This document shows positions 1-7,709 of a stretch of 18,009 bases of DNA, piece by piece. The position numbers and the translations under genes were made by a program. Below the pieces are notes generated by a model. The model did no database searches. It saw nothing but the letters and a program-made list of their open reading frames with translations, and had not been told where the DNA came from. The number at the start of each line of letters is the position of its first letter. Positions within the stretch are counted from its first letter, which is position 1. The stretch spans positions 1 to 18,009 of the forward strand of contig CAIXCO010000177.1 in the NCBI GenBank assembly GCA_903917955.1, given 5' to 3'. The DNA is from an uncultured Chlorobiaceae bacterium. GTDB lineage: Bacteria > Bacteroidota > Chlorobiia > Chlorobiales > Chlorobiaceae.

Positions 1-1
1 C

Positions 2-517
2 TGGGCGGAAATATGGCCTTCCGCAATAACGCTCTCCGCCTTTATTGCCGATGAACTTGCGCTTGAGGGGTTGCAAGTGGTTGAAATCGGTGCCGGTGTT
101 GGTATGGCATCCGTGGTTGCTGCCTGGAAAGGGGCGAGTGTCCTGACTACCGATTACTCTCTTGAGGCACTTCGTTTTGCCCGCTATAATGCCCTGAACA
201 ATAGAGTGGCGCTTCGGTGCGAAAGGCTCGACTGGCGGCTTGTGCAGTGCAGTGAGCAGTTTGACTTGCTTTTTGCTGCCGATGTGCTTTACGAACGGGT
301 GAATCTGCTGCCCATTGTTACTGCGATCGATAAACTGCTCAAACCCGATGGTGCGGCCTATATTGCTGATCCCCGAAGGAGGCTTGCCGAGCAGTTTCTT
401 GAGCTTGCGGCGGAAAACAACTTTTCGATCACCCCCTTTCAGCGGAGGTATGACGGGGGTTCCAAAAGTGTGGCGGTGACCATCTATAAAATGACAAGAC
501 AATCAACCGCTCAATGA
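2..517 (+). CDS. Class I SAM-dependent methyltransferase, family-16 lysine-methyltransferase-like (5' truncated by window edge)
   Basis: The frame is open to the left edge, so the true start lies outside; internal TTG codons such as 71 are not convincing starts. The visible part begins WAEIWPSAI, the N-terminal signature of seven-beta-strand protein methyltransferases of the METTL21/ETFB-KMT type. Next comes SAM motif I, VVEIGAGVG (about 77-103), then an acidic residue in TTDYS that would contact the ribose. AADVLYE (about 275-295) matches the D-x-x-Y signature that in that family marks protein-lysine methyltransferases. The chain ends in a beta-rich segment as expected. The substrate cannot be read from the sequence; a protein lysine is the inference, a small-molecule substrate remains possible. 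Its stop overlaps the next start (ATGA at 514-517), indicating translational coupling with the following two genes. Confidence 0.8.
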   Translation, partial: WAEIWPSAITLSAFIADELALEGLQVVEIGAGVGMASVVAAWKGASVLTTDYSLEALRFARYNALNNRVALRCERLDWRLVQCSEQFDLLFAADVLYERVNLLPIVTAIDKLLKPDGAAYIADPRRRLAEQFLELAAENNFSITPFQRRYDGGSKSVAVTIYKMTRQSTAQ

Positions 518-1377
518 TGAACACTGGAGATGCACTTGTGGTTCGCTGGCGCTATCATGCTGGCCCTGGCGCACTTGTCTGGCAGCTTATGTTTACCCAA
601 GGCGGAACCCTTGTAGGGCAGAAGCGCTTTGCCGTCAGTCGGCGTGCGCTTTTTTTTTGCATTGATACCGTGACCGGTCATCTGTTTTGTGATGATTATC
701 TTTTTGAGGATCATCATCACCCTCTCTCTTTGGCTGAAGGGTGGTTCACCGTGCTCGAAACAACCCTTGGCGATCTTGTCTACTGCTCGGCCTGTCAACC
801 CAACAGCCCGGAGCATCAGGGAATATGGGCGGTCGATTTCAGGGGCTCAGGGGTGGCGTGGTCACGGCCTGATCTTGTTTTTGTTGCCAATCTTGAAGAG
901 GATCTGCTTGCCTGCAGGATATCCTCTTTTGCCGGTTTTCCCGAGCGTCATTTTCTTCTCATTGATCCCGTTACAGGTGCCGACACTCGTCTCCTTGGTC
1001 TCGACACTCTTGAGGTTAATGCTCTCCGGGCGGAGGTGGTGCAGGAGGAGGTGCGCCAGCAGGTGATCTTGTCGGAATTTGTGACGGAAGGGATGGCCAG
1101 AGAGCGTATGGCCTTGCAGAGAGTCGGTATTGGCGCAGCAACTCACTCTGAATGTATTGTTCATGAGGATTTTACGGTTGCGATTTTGCATGAGCAGAAC
1201 AGGTTGAGCGGGCTCTGGGACTCCTCTCTCAAGGTCTGGCGCGGCGATTGCCTTGTCTATGCAGAGGCTCTGGATGAGGGTGCGGAAAAACCGGCTCTGA
1301 ACACTTTCCTTATACGCAGAAGCGCTCTCTACTTTCTCAAGGGGAGAGATGAACTGGTTTGTGTTTCTCTTTTATGA
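514..1377 (+). CDS. Uncharacterised protein, DUF4905-like
   Basis: This gene encodes 287 residues starting at ATG 514, which overlaps the methyltransferase stop. No Shine-Dalgarno sequence is visible, so coupling probably drives initiation. There is no signal peptide and no membrane segment, so it is probably cytoplasmic. The sequence is beta-rich with spaced aromatic and acidic motifs: an N-terminal WRYHAGPGALVW, then GIWAVDFRGSGVAWSRPDL (about residues 103-121), then HFLLIDPVTGADTRLLG. These look like weak propeller-type blades of the form 'D-x-x-T-G'. I think this is the Chlorobi/Bacteroidota family DUF4905, from memory of its pattern only. The C-terminal part (KVWRGDCLVY ... ALYFLKGRDELVCV) has the same strand-turn style. 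No catalytic motif stands out. Function is unknown; its place between a methyltransferase and xerC is the only contextual clue. Confidence 0.75.
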   Translation: MMNTGDALVVRWRYHAGPGALVWQLMFTQGGTLVGQKRFAVSRRALFFCIDTVTGHLFCDDYLFEDHHHPLSLAEGWFTVLETTLGDLVYCSACQPNSPEHQGIWAVDFRGSGVAWSRPDLVFVANLEEDLLACRISSFAGFPERHFLLIDPVTGADTRLLGLDTLEVNALRAEVVQEEVRQQVILSEFVTEGMARERMALQRVGIGAATHSECIVHEDFTVAILHEQNRLSGLWDSSLKVWRGDCLVYAEALDEGAEKPALNTFLIRRSALYFLKGRDELVCVSLL

Positions 1378-2372
1378 AAGCGTCATCATCTCCACCACCC
1401 CCTTTTCGCGAAGGGTCGATTCCGATTAGCGACTTTCTTGAAAAGCTTCGCAGCCTGAAAAATTTGTCGCCCAATACCGTTATTGCCTACAGGAGTGATC
1501 TGATCCAGTTTTTCTCTTTTCTCTCGGAGCATTTTTGTCTGGCCGATTTGAACGGTTTTGATCCGGAACTGGTCACAACGGTTGAAGTAAGGCTTTTTAT
1601 GGGTGCCTTGATTGAGCGGGGAGTTCAGCCGCGCTCCATTGCCCGAAAACTTGCCTCGGTAAAAAGTTTTTATCGATATTTGCACGAGGGCGGCCATATC
1701 AAGAGTTCCCTCTTTTCTGCTCTTGCTACACCTAAATATCCACGGCGTGTTCCTGGTTTTTTGACTGAACAGCAGACAGAAAAGCTTTTTGACGAGCTGC
1801 TTCCGGCTACGGTGCAAGGCTTTCGCAAGCCGGAGAGCAATGATCTTGATGAATTGTTTATCCATGAGCGTGATCGTAGCTTGCTTGAACTGCTCTATTG
1901 CAGCGGGCTTCGTATTTCTGAGCTGATTGAATTGAGGACGGAAGATCTTGATCTTGATGGCGGGTATGTGAAGCTGACGGGCAAGGGAAGAAAGCAGAGA
2001 ATTGTGCCTGTTGGAGAGCCTGCGCGGGCGGCGCTGAAAAAATATTTTGAAGTCCGGAGAAACTTCTTTAGAATGAGGAGTAGGGGGGAAGTGGTGGTGA
2101 ATGTTTTTGTAACCAAAAGGGGCAAAAAGCTTTATCCAGTGCTTGTTCAGAGATTGACCAAAAAATACCTCCTTTCCGTGACTGATCAGAAAAAGAAAAA
2201 TCCGCATCTTTTGCGTCACACCTTTGCCACACATCTGCTGAATGGGGGAGCAGATCTTAACAGTGTTAGTGAAATGCTCGGGCATAGCAATCTTTCAACA
2301 ACGGAAATCTACACGCATGTTACCTTTGAGCGCTTGAAGGAGGTTTATCGGAAAGCGCATCCCAAGGCATAG
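1374..2372 (+). CDS. xerC: Tyrosine recombinase of the XerC/XerD family
   Basis: Site-specific recombinase expected to resolve chromosome dimers at a dif site near the terminus. From ATG 1374 it has 332 residues, somewhat above the usual 300, owing to a proline-rich N-terminus and an insert near residues 145-165. All six catalytic positions are visible: Arg180 (SGLRISEL), Lys204 (TGKGRKQR), His278 and Arg281 (HLLRHTFATHLL), His304 (MLGHSNLSTTEIYTH) and nucleophile Tyr313. The N-terminal SAM-like core-binding domain (SPNTVIAYRSDL) precedes them. I chose ATG 1374 over the in-frame TTG 1359 because its ATGA overlap with the upstream stop repeats the arrangement at 514. XerC rather than XerD is inferred mainly from the position next to hpf, an arrangement I recall from Bacteroidota; sequence alone does not decide it. 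Confidence 0.93.
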   Translation: MKASSSPPPPFREGSIPISDFLEKLRSLKNLSPNTVIAYRSDLIQFFSFLSEHFCLADLNGFDPELVTTVEVRLFMGALIERGVQPRSIARKLASVKSFYRYLHEGGHIKSSLFSALATPKYPRRVPGFLTEQQTEKLFDELLPATVQGFRKPESNDLDELFIHERDRSLLELLYCSGLRISELIELRTEDLDLDGGYVKLTGKGRKQRIVPVGEPARAALKKYFEVRRNFFRMRSRGEVVVNVFVTKRGKKLYPVLVQRLTKKYLLSVTDQKKKNPHLLRHTFATHLLNGGADLNSVSEMLGHSNLSTTEIYTHVTFERLKEVYRKAHPKA

Positions 2373-2375
2373 AGC

Positions 2376-2401
2376 TTATCGGGGGCTTCGGATAATTTTT
2401 T
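2376..2401 (+). terminator. Probable intrinsic terminator after xerC
   Basis: The arms TTATC (2376-2380) and GATAA (2391-2395) pair around a G-rich loop, and six T follow (2396-2401). It begins 4 nt after the xerC stop. The stem is short, so termination may be partial and hpf may be read through. Confidence 0.5.
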
Positions 2402-2453
2402 CACCGGAGTCTTGTTCCTTCATGACGTCCACCATATCTAAACGGAGTTTATT

Positions 2454-2774
2454 ATGCCAAAAGTTGTCGTTAATGATGCGGTCAATGTTACCGTTACCCT
2501 GCGCCATTCCAGTAATCACAGCGATATAGAAGAGTATGCGCGCAATGCAGTGCTTGCTCTTACAAAGGTTTTTCCGGGCATTATCAGTTGTCATGTCATT
2601 ATGGATCATCAGAAAAATGACTTTGAAAAGAACAAGCTTGCCGAAATAACTGTGCATGTGCCGCAGAATGTTCTTGTTGCCAAGGAGGCCTGTACGGCCT
2701 ATGAAATGGCGATTGACAACTGTGTTGAGTCATTGACCAGGCAACTGCAGAAGTACAAGGAAAAATTGCAATAA
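2454..2774 (+). CDS. hpf: Ribosome hibernation promoting factor, short form (HPF/RaiA family)
   Basis: The protein has 106 residues, the length of the short HPF/YfiA type. It lacks the C-terminal dimerisation domain of long HPF. It binds the decoding region of the 30S subunit in slow growth, silencing ribosomes. The fold is recognisable from an N-terminal beta strand (VNVTVTLRHSS), the helix SDIEEYARNAVLALTKVFP, the strand pair SCHVIMDHQKN and AEITVHVP, and a C-terminal helix (YEMAIDNCVESLTRQLQKY) with a basic tail. ATG 2454 is supported by CGGAG at 2443-2447, six bases upstream. It sits between xerC and hprK and ends 11 nt before a strong terminator, so it can be a monocistronic transcript. 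Short forms normally act by 100S formation together with RMF, or alone as a stabiliser; which applies here is not shown. Confidence 0.92.
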   Translation: MPKVVVNDAVNVTVTLRHSSNHSDIEEYARNAVLALTKVFPGIISCHVIMDHQKNDFEKNKLAEITVHVPQNVLVAKEACTAYEMAIDNCVESLTRQLQKYKEKLQ

Positions 2775-2785
2775 TAGCACGAGGG

Positions 2786-2830
2786 AGTCTGCGGGGTGTT
2801 CTTTTTCGAACGCCCCGCAGACTTTTTTTT
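2786..2830 (+). terminator. Strong intrinsic terminator after hpf
   Basis: A 15-bp stem (2786-2800 with 2809-2823, one G-U pair) encloses an 8-nt loop, and a run of T follows (2823-2830). It lies only 35 nt upstream of the hprK start. Confidence 0.93.
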
Positions 2831-2864
2831 GAGTTTATTCTCACTGATCTATTGCCCGCAAGCC

Positions 2865-3866
2865 ATGAATCTTGATCAAAAAGGATTAAAAAAGCGATCA
2901 ATCACGGTCGCCTATTTTTTTGAGACTATCGGCAAAAAGCACGATGTCAAATTTCGGCGTTTGAACAATGTTGATGAGCACAAACGGCGGATTTTTGAGC
3001 GTGACCTTCATCGTCCCGGGCTCGCCCTGGCGGGTTTTACCAATCTCTTTACCTATAAACGGGTACAGATTTTTGGAAATACGGAAACCAGGTTTTTAAA
3101 TCATCTGGATGAAGAGGAGCGAAATCAGCGCTTTGCAAACCTTGTCCGATTCAAAATGCCCTGTATTATTCTGAGCAGCAACAACAAATTGCCTCAGAAT
3201 TTACTCGACATGGCCACCCATGCCGGTATTCCTGTCTATATTACCCGATGTTCCTCAACAAAAACGATCTATCTGGTTACCGGCTTTCTTGATGACCAGT
3301 TTTCGCTCTACCAGCAGTATCATGGCTCGATGGTCGATGTCTATGGCGTCGGAGTGCTGCTTACCGGTAAGAGTGGTCTCGGAAAATCAGAGATTGCGCT
3401 TGACTTGATTGAACGGGGTCATGGTCTTGTGGCGGACGATGTTGTTGTTATTCAGAGGAAAGGTGAGTCGATGGTGCTCAATGCCAAAAGAAACCATATC
3501 ATCGATCATTTCATGGAGATTCGCGGTCTGGGTGTTGTTGATGTGAAAGCCAATTTCGGTATTCGGGCAATCCGTGATGTAAAAGAGGTACAGGTTGTTG
3601 TTGAACTGCTCGAATGGAACAAGGAGATTGTCTATGAACGGCTTGGCCTGGACACAAAATTTATAAAGATTCTTGGAGTTGACGTTCCACTTGTAGAATT
3701 ACCTATATTTCCCGGTAAAAACATTACCGTTATCATTGAGGTGGTTGCACTCAACTTCCTGTTGAAACGGTACTCAAATTATGTGGCCGCCGAGGCGCTG
3801 ACCAGCAGAATAAATAACGTGATCAACAGCAACAGTGATAAGGGTGAGGAGGGAAGTGATGATTGA
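2865..3866 (+). CDS. hprK: HPr kinase/phosphorylase
   Basis: A bifunctional enzyme that phosphorylates and dephosphorylates a serine of HPr-type carrier proteins, a sensor of energy and carbon state. It has 333 residues, close to the family length. The N-terminal regulatory domain covers about residues 1-135. The kinase domain has the catalytic His153 (YHGSMVDVYGVG), Walker A GKSGLGKSE at 168-176 with Lys174, Asp191/Asp192 (GLVADDVV), and the family signature FMEIRGLGVVDVKANFG. The end is typical too (NITVIIEVVALNFLLKRY). ATG 2865 is chosen because an extension to GTG 2796 would read through the upstream terminator; no clear ribosome site precedes it. Its stop lies inside the start of the next gene (8-nt overlap). 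No ptsH, ptsI or EII gene is in the window, so its substrate is unknown here. Confidence 0.95.
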   Translation: MNLDQKGLKKRSITVAYFFETIGKKHDVKFRRLNNVDEHKRRIFERDLHRPGLALAGFTNLFTYKRVQIFGNTETRFLNHLDEEERNQRFANLVRFKMPCIILSSNNKLPQNLLDMATHAGIPVYITRCSSTKTIYLVTGFLDDQFSLYQQYHGSMVDVYGVGVLLTGKSGLGKSEIALDLIERGHGLVADDVVVIQRKGESMVLNAKRNHIIDHFMEIRGLGVVDVKANFGIRAIRDVKEVQVVVELLEWNKEIVYERLGLDTKFIKILGVDVPLVELPIFPGKNITVIIEVVALNFLLKRYSNYVAAEALTSRINNVINSNSDKGEEGSDD

Positions 3867-5658
3867 TATTTCAGCAAAGAGGGTTTCCGCAATGTGCGGG
3901 CTTGCTGCCTGCCTGATGCTTGTTGTGCTGGCACTCTCCTCCTGCAGCCGCCGTAATGGCAGTCAGCGAGAGGTGGTGAAGGGGGGACGAGCGATGGACT
4001 CCACCCTTGTGATCGCCATGCTTGGTGACGCAGATTATCTTAATCCTCTGCTCGGCAGTACGGTTACCTCTGCCAATATTATCGGTCTTATTTACCCATC
4101 CCTCTTGCAGAGCGAGTTTGATACCACGACCGGGCTTATGAATTATATGGCCCTTGAAAAAAAATTGCGGGAAGTGACGCCGCAGGGTCAGGGCAAAAAA
4201 GATCCAAAGGGCGCTCTTGCAAAGAGCTGGCAGATGTCGAAAGATCAGCGAACCATCACCTACATTCTCAGAAATGATGTTTTCTGGAATGATGGAAAGC
4301 GGGTGGTATCGGGAGATTTCAAGTTTTCCTACCAGTTGTATGGCAGTCCGGTAATCGCCAGTACCCGTCAGCAGTACCTTGCAGAGCTTCTTGGTGCCGA
4401 CAAGGGCAAGGTTGATTTTGATCGGGCTATTCTGACGCCTGATGATACCACCCTTGTTTTCAGGTTTTACAAGCCCGTCCCCGAGCATCTTGCACTCTTT
4501 CATACCTCTCTCACACCCCTTCCGGCACACCAGTGGAAAGATGTCAAGCTCGATGAGTTCCGTCATTCTCCGCTTAATCTTCAGCCACTTGGCGCAGGCC
4601 CCTACAGGTTGAAGAGCTGGCAGCAGCAGCAGGAGATCGTTCTGGCTTCAAGCCGGAGTTCAAATCTCCCCAAGCCCGGTACCATTCCGCAGATCACTTT
4701 CAGGGTGGTGCCCGATTATACGGTACGCCTGGGGCAGCTTCAGACTGGTGCGGTGGATGTGGTGGAAGGTATCAAGCCTGAAGATTTTACCTCCCTTTTG
4801 AAGGCGAACCGGCAGATTGAGATCAAAACCGTCGGGTTGAGGGTTTATGACTATGTCGGCTGGTCAAATATTGATCAGAACGAATATCACAAGAGTGGCA
4901 AGGTGAGGCCGCACCCCCTTTTTGGTTCTGCACGGGTACGTCTTGCCCTGACGGAGGCCATTGACCGCGAAGCGATCATTGACGGCTATCTCAAAGAGTA
5001 TGGTGTGATCTGCAACACCGATATTTCACCATCCCTGAAATGGGCCTGTAATGAACGCCTTGTGCCGCACCCTTTTGATCCTGCACGTGCCACAGCCTTG
5101 CTCAGGGCGGAGGGCTGGTTGCCGGGGCCGGATGGTATTTTGCAGAAACAGGGCAGAAAGTTTAGTTTTGTACTCTATACCAATGCGGGTAATGCGAGAA
5201 GAAACTATGCAAGTATCATTATCCAGCAGAATCTTCGTTCAATCGGTATCGACTGCAAGCTTGAGGTTCAGGAATCCAATGTCTTTTTTGAGAGCCTCCA
5301 GCAGCGAAAGCTTGATGCGTGGATGGCTGGCTGGTCGATCGGTCTGGAGATAGACCCTCTTGATGTCTGGGGTTCAGATCTCAACAAAAGCCGTTTTAAT
5401 TTTATTGGTTACCAGAACCCTCGAATTGACGCTCTTTGTGAGCTTGCCAAGCAGAAGATGGAGCCGACGGGTGCAAGAGCCTACTGGCTTGAGTATCAGG
5501 AGATTCTTCATCGCGATCAGCCGATCACCTTTCTCTACTGGATCAAGGAGACCCAGGGGTTCAGCCGGAGAATCGAAGGTGAGGAGCTTAATATTTCTGG
5601 TACTTTTTATAATATTGACGACTGGAGGCTGCGTCCTTCAGCAAATGTAGCACTGTAA
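3859..5658 (+). CDS. ABC transporter substrate-binding lipoprotein, family 5 (peptide/nickel type, OppA/DppA-like)
   Basis: The protein has 599 residues from ATG 3859, with GAGGAGG at 3846-3852 as ribosome site. An upstream in-frame ATG at 3835 is less well placed. The N-terminus is a lipoprotein signal: basic MIDISAKR, a hydrophobic stretch, and lipobox LSSC with the lipidated Cys29. The mature part has the SBP_bac_5 pattern: LNPLLGSTVTSANIIGLIYPSL near the start, the family block KSWQMSKDQRTITYILRNDV (about residues 123-142), GAGPYRLKSW, ARVRLALTEAIDREAIIDGYL and a C-terminal LDAWMAGWSI block. It should hold an oligopeptide or similar ligand outside the inner membrane and deliver it to the permease encoded 6 nt downstream. 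The ligand cannot be predicted. It overlaps hprK, so it is co-transcribed with it. Confidence 0.93.
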   Translation: MIDISAKRVSAMCGLAACLMLVVLALSSCSRRNGSQREVVKGGRAMDSTLVIAMLGDADYLNPLLGSTVTSANIIGLIYPSLLQSEFDTTTGLMNYMALEKKLREVTPQGQGKKDPKGALAKSWQMSKDQRTITYILRNDVFWNDGKRVVSGDFKFSYQLYGSPVIASTRQQYLAELLGADKGKVDFDRAILTPDDTTLVFRFYKPVPEHLALFHTSLTPLPAHQWKDVKLDEFRHSPLNLQPLGAGPYRLKSWQQQQEIVLASSRSSNLPKPGTIPQITFRVVPDYTVRLGQLQTGAVDVVEGIKPEDFTSLLKANRQIEIKTVGLRVYDYVGWSNIDQNEYHKSGKVRPHPLFGSARVRLALTEAIDREAIIDGYLKEYGVICNTDISPSLKWACNERLVPHPFDPARATALLRAEGWLPGPDGILQKQGRKFSFVLYTNAGNARRNYASIIIQQNLRSIGIDCKLEVQESNVFFESLQQRKLDAWMAGWSIGLEIDPLDVWGSDLNKSRFNFIGYQNPRIDALCELAKQKMEPTGARAYWLEYQEILHRDQPITFLYWIKETQGFSRRIEGEELNISGTFYNIDDWRLRPSANVAL

Positions 5659-5664
5659 GATCTT

Positions 5665-6630
5665 ATGCTCATCTATATTCTCAAGCGGCTGTTGATTGCC
5701 GTACCGCTCATTTTCGGGGTGCTTACCCTTACCTTTTTTATTACCAGGCTTGCTCCCGGTGATCCGGCGGCTTTTTTTATTCAGCCAGGGATCAGTCCGA
5801 ACGTTGCCGAGCAGATCAGGGCGCAATATGGGTTGAACGATCCCGTGCCGGTACAGTATGTCAAGTGGCTTGCCAATGTGCTGCAGGGTGATTTTGGACG
5901 CAGTTTCAGTCGTGCCCAGCAGCCTGTTTTTGATGTGATTGCCCAGGCTTTGCCGATAACGGTGACGATCGCCGGGCTGACCCTTATTGCAAATTTTACC
6001 CTTGGGATTTTTGTCGGGATTGTTTCCGCCGTTCGCCAGAACAGTTTTCTTGACCGTTTTCTGACCGTGACAGCACTCTTTTTTTATTCGATGCCGGAGT
6101 TCTGGTTTGCCTTGATGATGATTATTTTCTTTGCCCTGAAGTTTCCCCTTTTTCCCGCCTCAGGTCTTAATGAGATTGGTGCGGAGGGTTTTGGCTCAGT
6201 GGGATTTCTCCTTGACCGGTTATGGCATCTCGTTTTGCCGGTTACGGTGCTCAGCATCAACGGGGCAGCAGGTATTGCCCGCTATGTCAGGGGAAGTATG
6301 CTTGAAGTGATCCGGCAGGACTATATTCGCACGGCAAGGGCAAAAGGGTTGCCGGAAAATGTTGTTATTTTTAAGCATGCTCTTCGCAATGCCCTTTTGC
6401 CAGTAATCACCCTTATGGGAAGCTCGCTCCCCTTTATTTTCAGCGGGGCGTTGTTTATTGAGGTGATTTTTGCTTTTCCCGGGATGGGGCGGGTAACGGT
6501 AGAAGCAATTTTTGCAAGGGATTATCCACTGATTATTGCCAACACCTTTGTTTCCGGATCTCTGATTGTGCTTGGCAATCTTTTTGCTGATGTTTTCTAT
6601 GCCGTTGCAGATCCGCGCATAAAGCTTTGA
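5665..6630 (+). CDS. ABC transporter permease, DppB/OppB type
   Basis: An integral inner-membrane subunit of 321 residues with about six hydrophobic segments. The N-terminal block MLIYILKRLLIAVPLIFGVL followed by FFITRLAPGDP is diagnostic of DppB/OppB permeases, as is the QYGLNDPVPVQYVKWL block. The cytoplasmic coupling loop that docks to the ATPase is near residues 213-246, with the EAA-type core YIRTARAKGLPENVV and HALRNALLPVIT. The C-terminal FSGALFIEVIFAFPGMGR is also family-typical. It starts 6 nt after the binding-protein gene and surely works with it. The usual OppC-type second permease and the two ATPase subunits are not encoded nearby; the next gene is ruvB, so they must lie elsewhere or be shared with another transporter. 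Confidence 0.95.
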   Translation: MLIYILKRLLIAVPLIFGVLTLTFFITRLAPGDPAAFFIQPGISPNVAEQIRAQYGLNDPVPVQYVKWLANVLQGDFGRSFSRAQQPVFDVIAQALPITVTIAGLTLIANFTLGIFVGIVSAVRQNSFLDRFLTVTALFFYSMPEFWFALMMIIFFALKFPLFPASGLNEIGAEGFGSVGFLLDRLWHLVLPVTVLSINGAAGIARYVRGSMLEVIRQDYIRTARAKGLPENVVIFKHALRNALLPVITLMGSSLPFIFSGALFIEVIFAFPGMGRVTVEAIFARDYPLIIANTFVSGSLIVLGNLFADVFYAVADPRIKL

Positions 6631-6674
6631 GGGGTAGTGACCGTTATGATTGTTCAACCTGTAATGTTTGCTGT

Positions 6675-7709
6675 TTGAGAATAGAATTGCTCAATACACC
6701 TCCCGATGCTGCTGAATCGAGAATCGAGGAGCAGATACGACCGCTTCGTATGGATGCTTTTGCCGGGCAGCAACGGCTGACTGATAATCTGAAAGTTTTT
6801 ATTTCAGCGGCTAAAATGCGCGGCGAAGCGTTGGACCATGTTCTCTTGTCGGGGCCTCCGGGGCTTGGCAAGACGACGCTTGCTTATATTATAGCCTCAG
6901 AAATGGGGAGCAGCATCAAATCGACTTCGGGGCCATTGCTCGACAAGGCAGGAAATCTTGCGGGGCTCCTGACTGGCCTGCAGAGGGGCGATGTGCTTTT
7001 TATTGACGAAATTCACCGGATGCCGCCGACGGTTGAGGAGTATCTCTACTCAGCCATGGAAGATTTCCGCATCGACATCATGCTCGACAGTGGCCCCTCT
7101 GCAAGGGCAGTGCAGTTGCGTATTGAGCCCTTTACGCTTGTCGGGGCTACGACCCGTTCAGGTTTGCTTACCTCACCTCTCAGGGCAAGGTTTGGCATCA
7201 ACAGCCGCTTCGACTACTATGCGCCTGAACTGCTTGAGGGAATTATTATCAGGGCATCAACCATTCTCGGTATTGGCATTGATGCTGAAGCGGCGAAAGA
7301 AATTGCCGGACGTTCACGCGGTACCCCCCGTATTGCCAACCGCCTGCTTCGCCGTGCCCGTGATTTTGCGCAGGTTGACGGAGCCGAGTTGATAAACCGC
7401 GCCATTGCCATCAAGACCCTTGACTGTCTTGAAATTGATGAGGAGGGGCTTGATGAGATGGATAAAAAAATCATGGAGACCATTGTCAACAAATTCAGTG
7501 GAGGGCCGGTCGGCATTGCCTCTCTTGCTGTCTCTGTGGGGGAGGAGCAGGATACCATTGAAGAGGTTTATGAACCATACCTTATCCAGGCAGGTTATCT
7601 GACAAGAACGACAAGGGGACGGGTAGCGACCCGCCTCGCGCTTGCACGCTTTTCAACGGGTTCCGAAACTCATGAATATTCACTCTTCGATGCGAAGCCG
7701 ACCTGCTGA
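6675..7709 (+). CDS. ruvB: Holliday junction branch-migration ATPase RuvB
   Basis: The AAA+ hexameric motor that, with RuvA, drives branch migration of Holliday junctions before RuvC cleavage. From TTG 6675 it has 344 residues, matching the family. Walker A GPPGLGKTT is at about residues 60-68 (Lys66), Walker B with DEIH at 111-114, the sensor/arginine-finger region VGATTRSGLLTSPLRARFG follows, and the C-terminal winged helix contains GPVGIASLAVSVGEE and GYLTRTTRGRVATRLA. The start is uncertain: the reading frame before the conserved LLNTPP contains no ATG. TTG 6675 (MRIELLNTPP) gives a sensible N-terminus, TTG 6687 is an alternative, and a start at TTG 6627 would add a Cys-rich extension not expected in RuvB. 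ruvA and ruvC are not in the window. It follows the permease gene by 44 nt and overlaps the next gene. Confidence 0.95.
   Translation: MRIELLNTPPDAAESRIEEQIRPLRMDAFAGQQRLTDNLKVFISAAKMRGEALDHVLLSGPPGLGKTTLAYIIASEMGSSIKSTSGPLLDKAGNLAGLLTGLQRGDVLFIDEIHRMPPTVEEYLYSAMEDFRIDIMLDSGPSARAVQLRIEPFTLVGATTRSGLLTSPLRARFGINSRFDYYAPELLEGIIIRASTILGIGIDAEAAKEIAGRSRGTPRIANRLLRRARDFAQVDGAELINRAIAIKTLDCLEIDEEGLDEMDKKIMETIVNKFSGGPVGIASLAVSVGEEQDTIEEVYEPYLIQAGYLTRTTRGRVATRLALARFSTGSETHEYSLFDAKPTC

Noticed and set aside
1386..2285. 299-codon open frame on the minus strand opposite xerC
   Set aside because: It is antisense to xerC, whose six catalytic residues are intact. The translation is basic and shows no motif.
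1374..2372. XerC-like gene as an integrase marking a mobile element
   Set aside because: Neighbours are housekeeping genes, no att-like repeats or tRNA lie nearby, and the sequence fits chromosomal Xer proteins.
3871..4566. 231-codon open frame on the minus strand opposite the binding-protein gene
   Set aside because: It is antisense to a well-supported lipoprotein gene; no ribosome site or motif.
6627..6674. Cys-rich N-terminal extension of RuvB (DCSTCNVCC) as a metal site
   Set aside because: It depends on a TTG overlapping the permease stop, and RuvB proteins do not have it; chance open frame.
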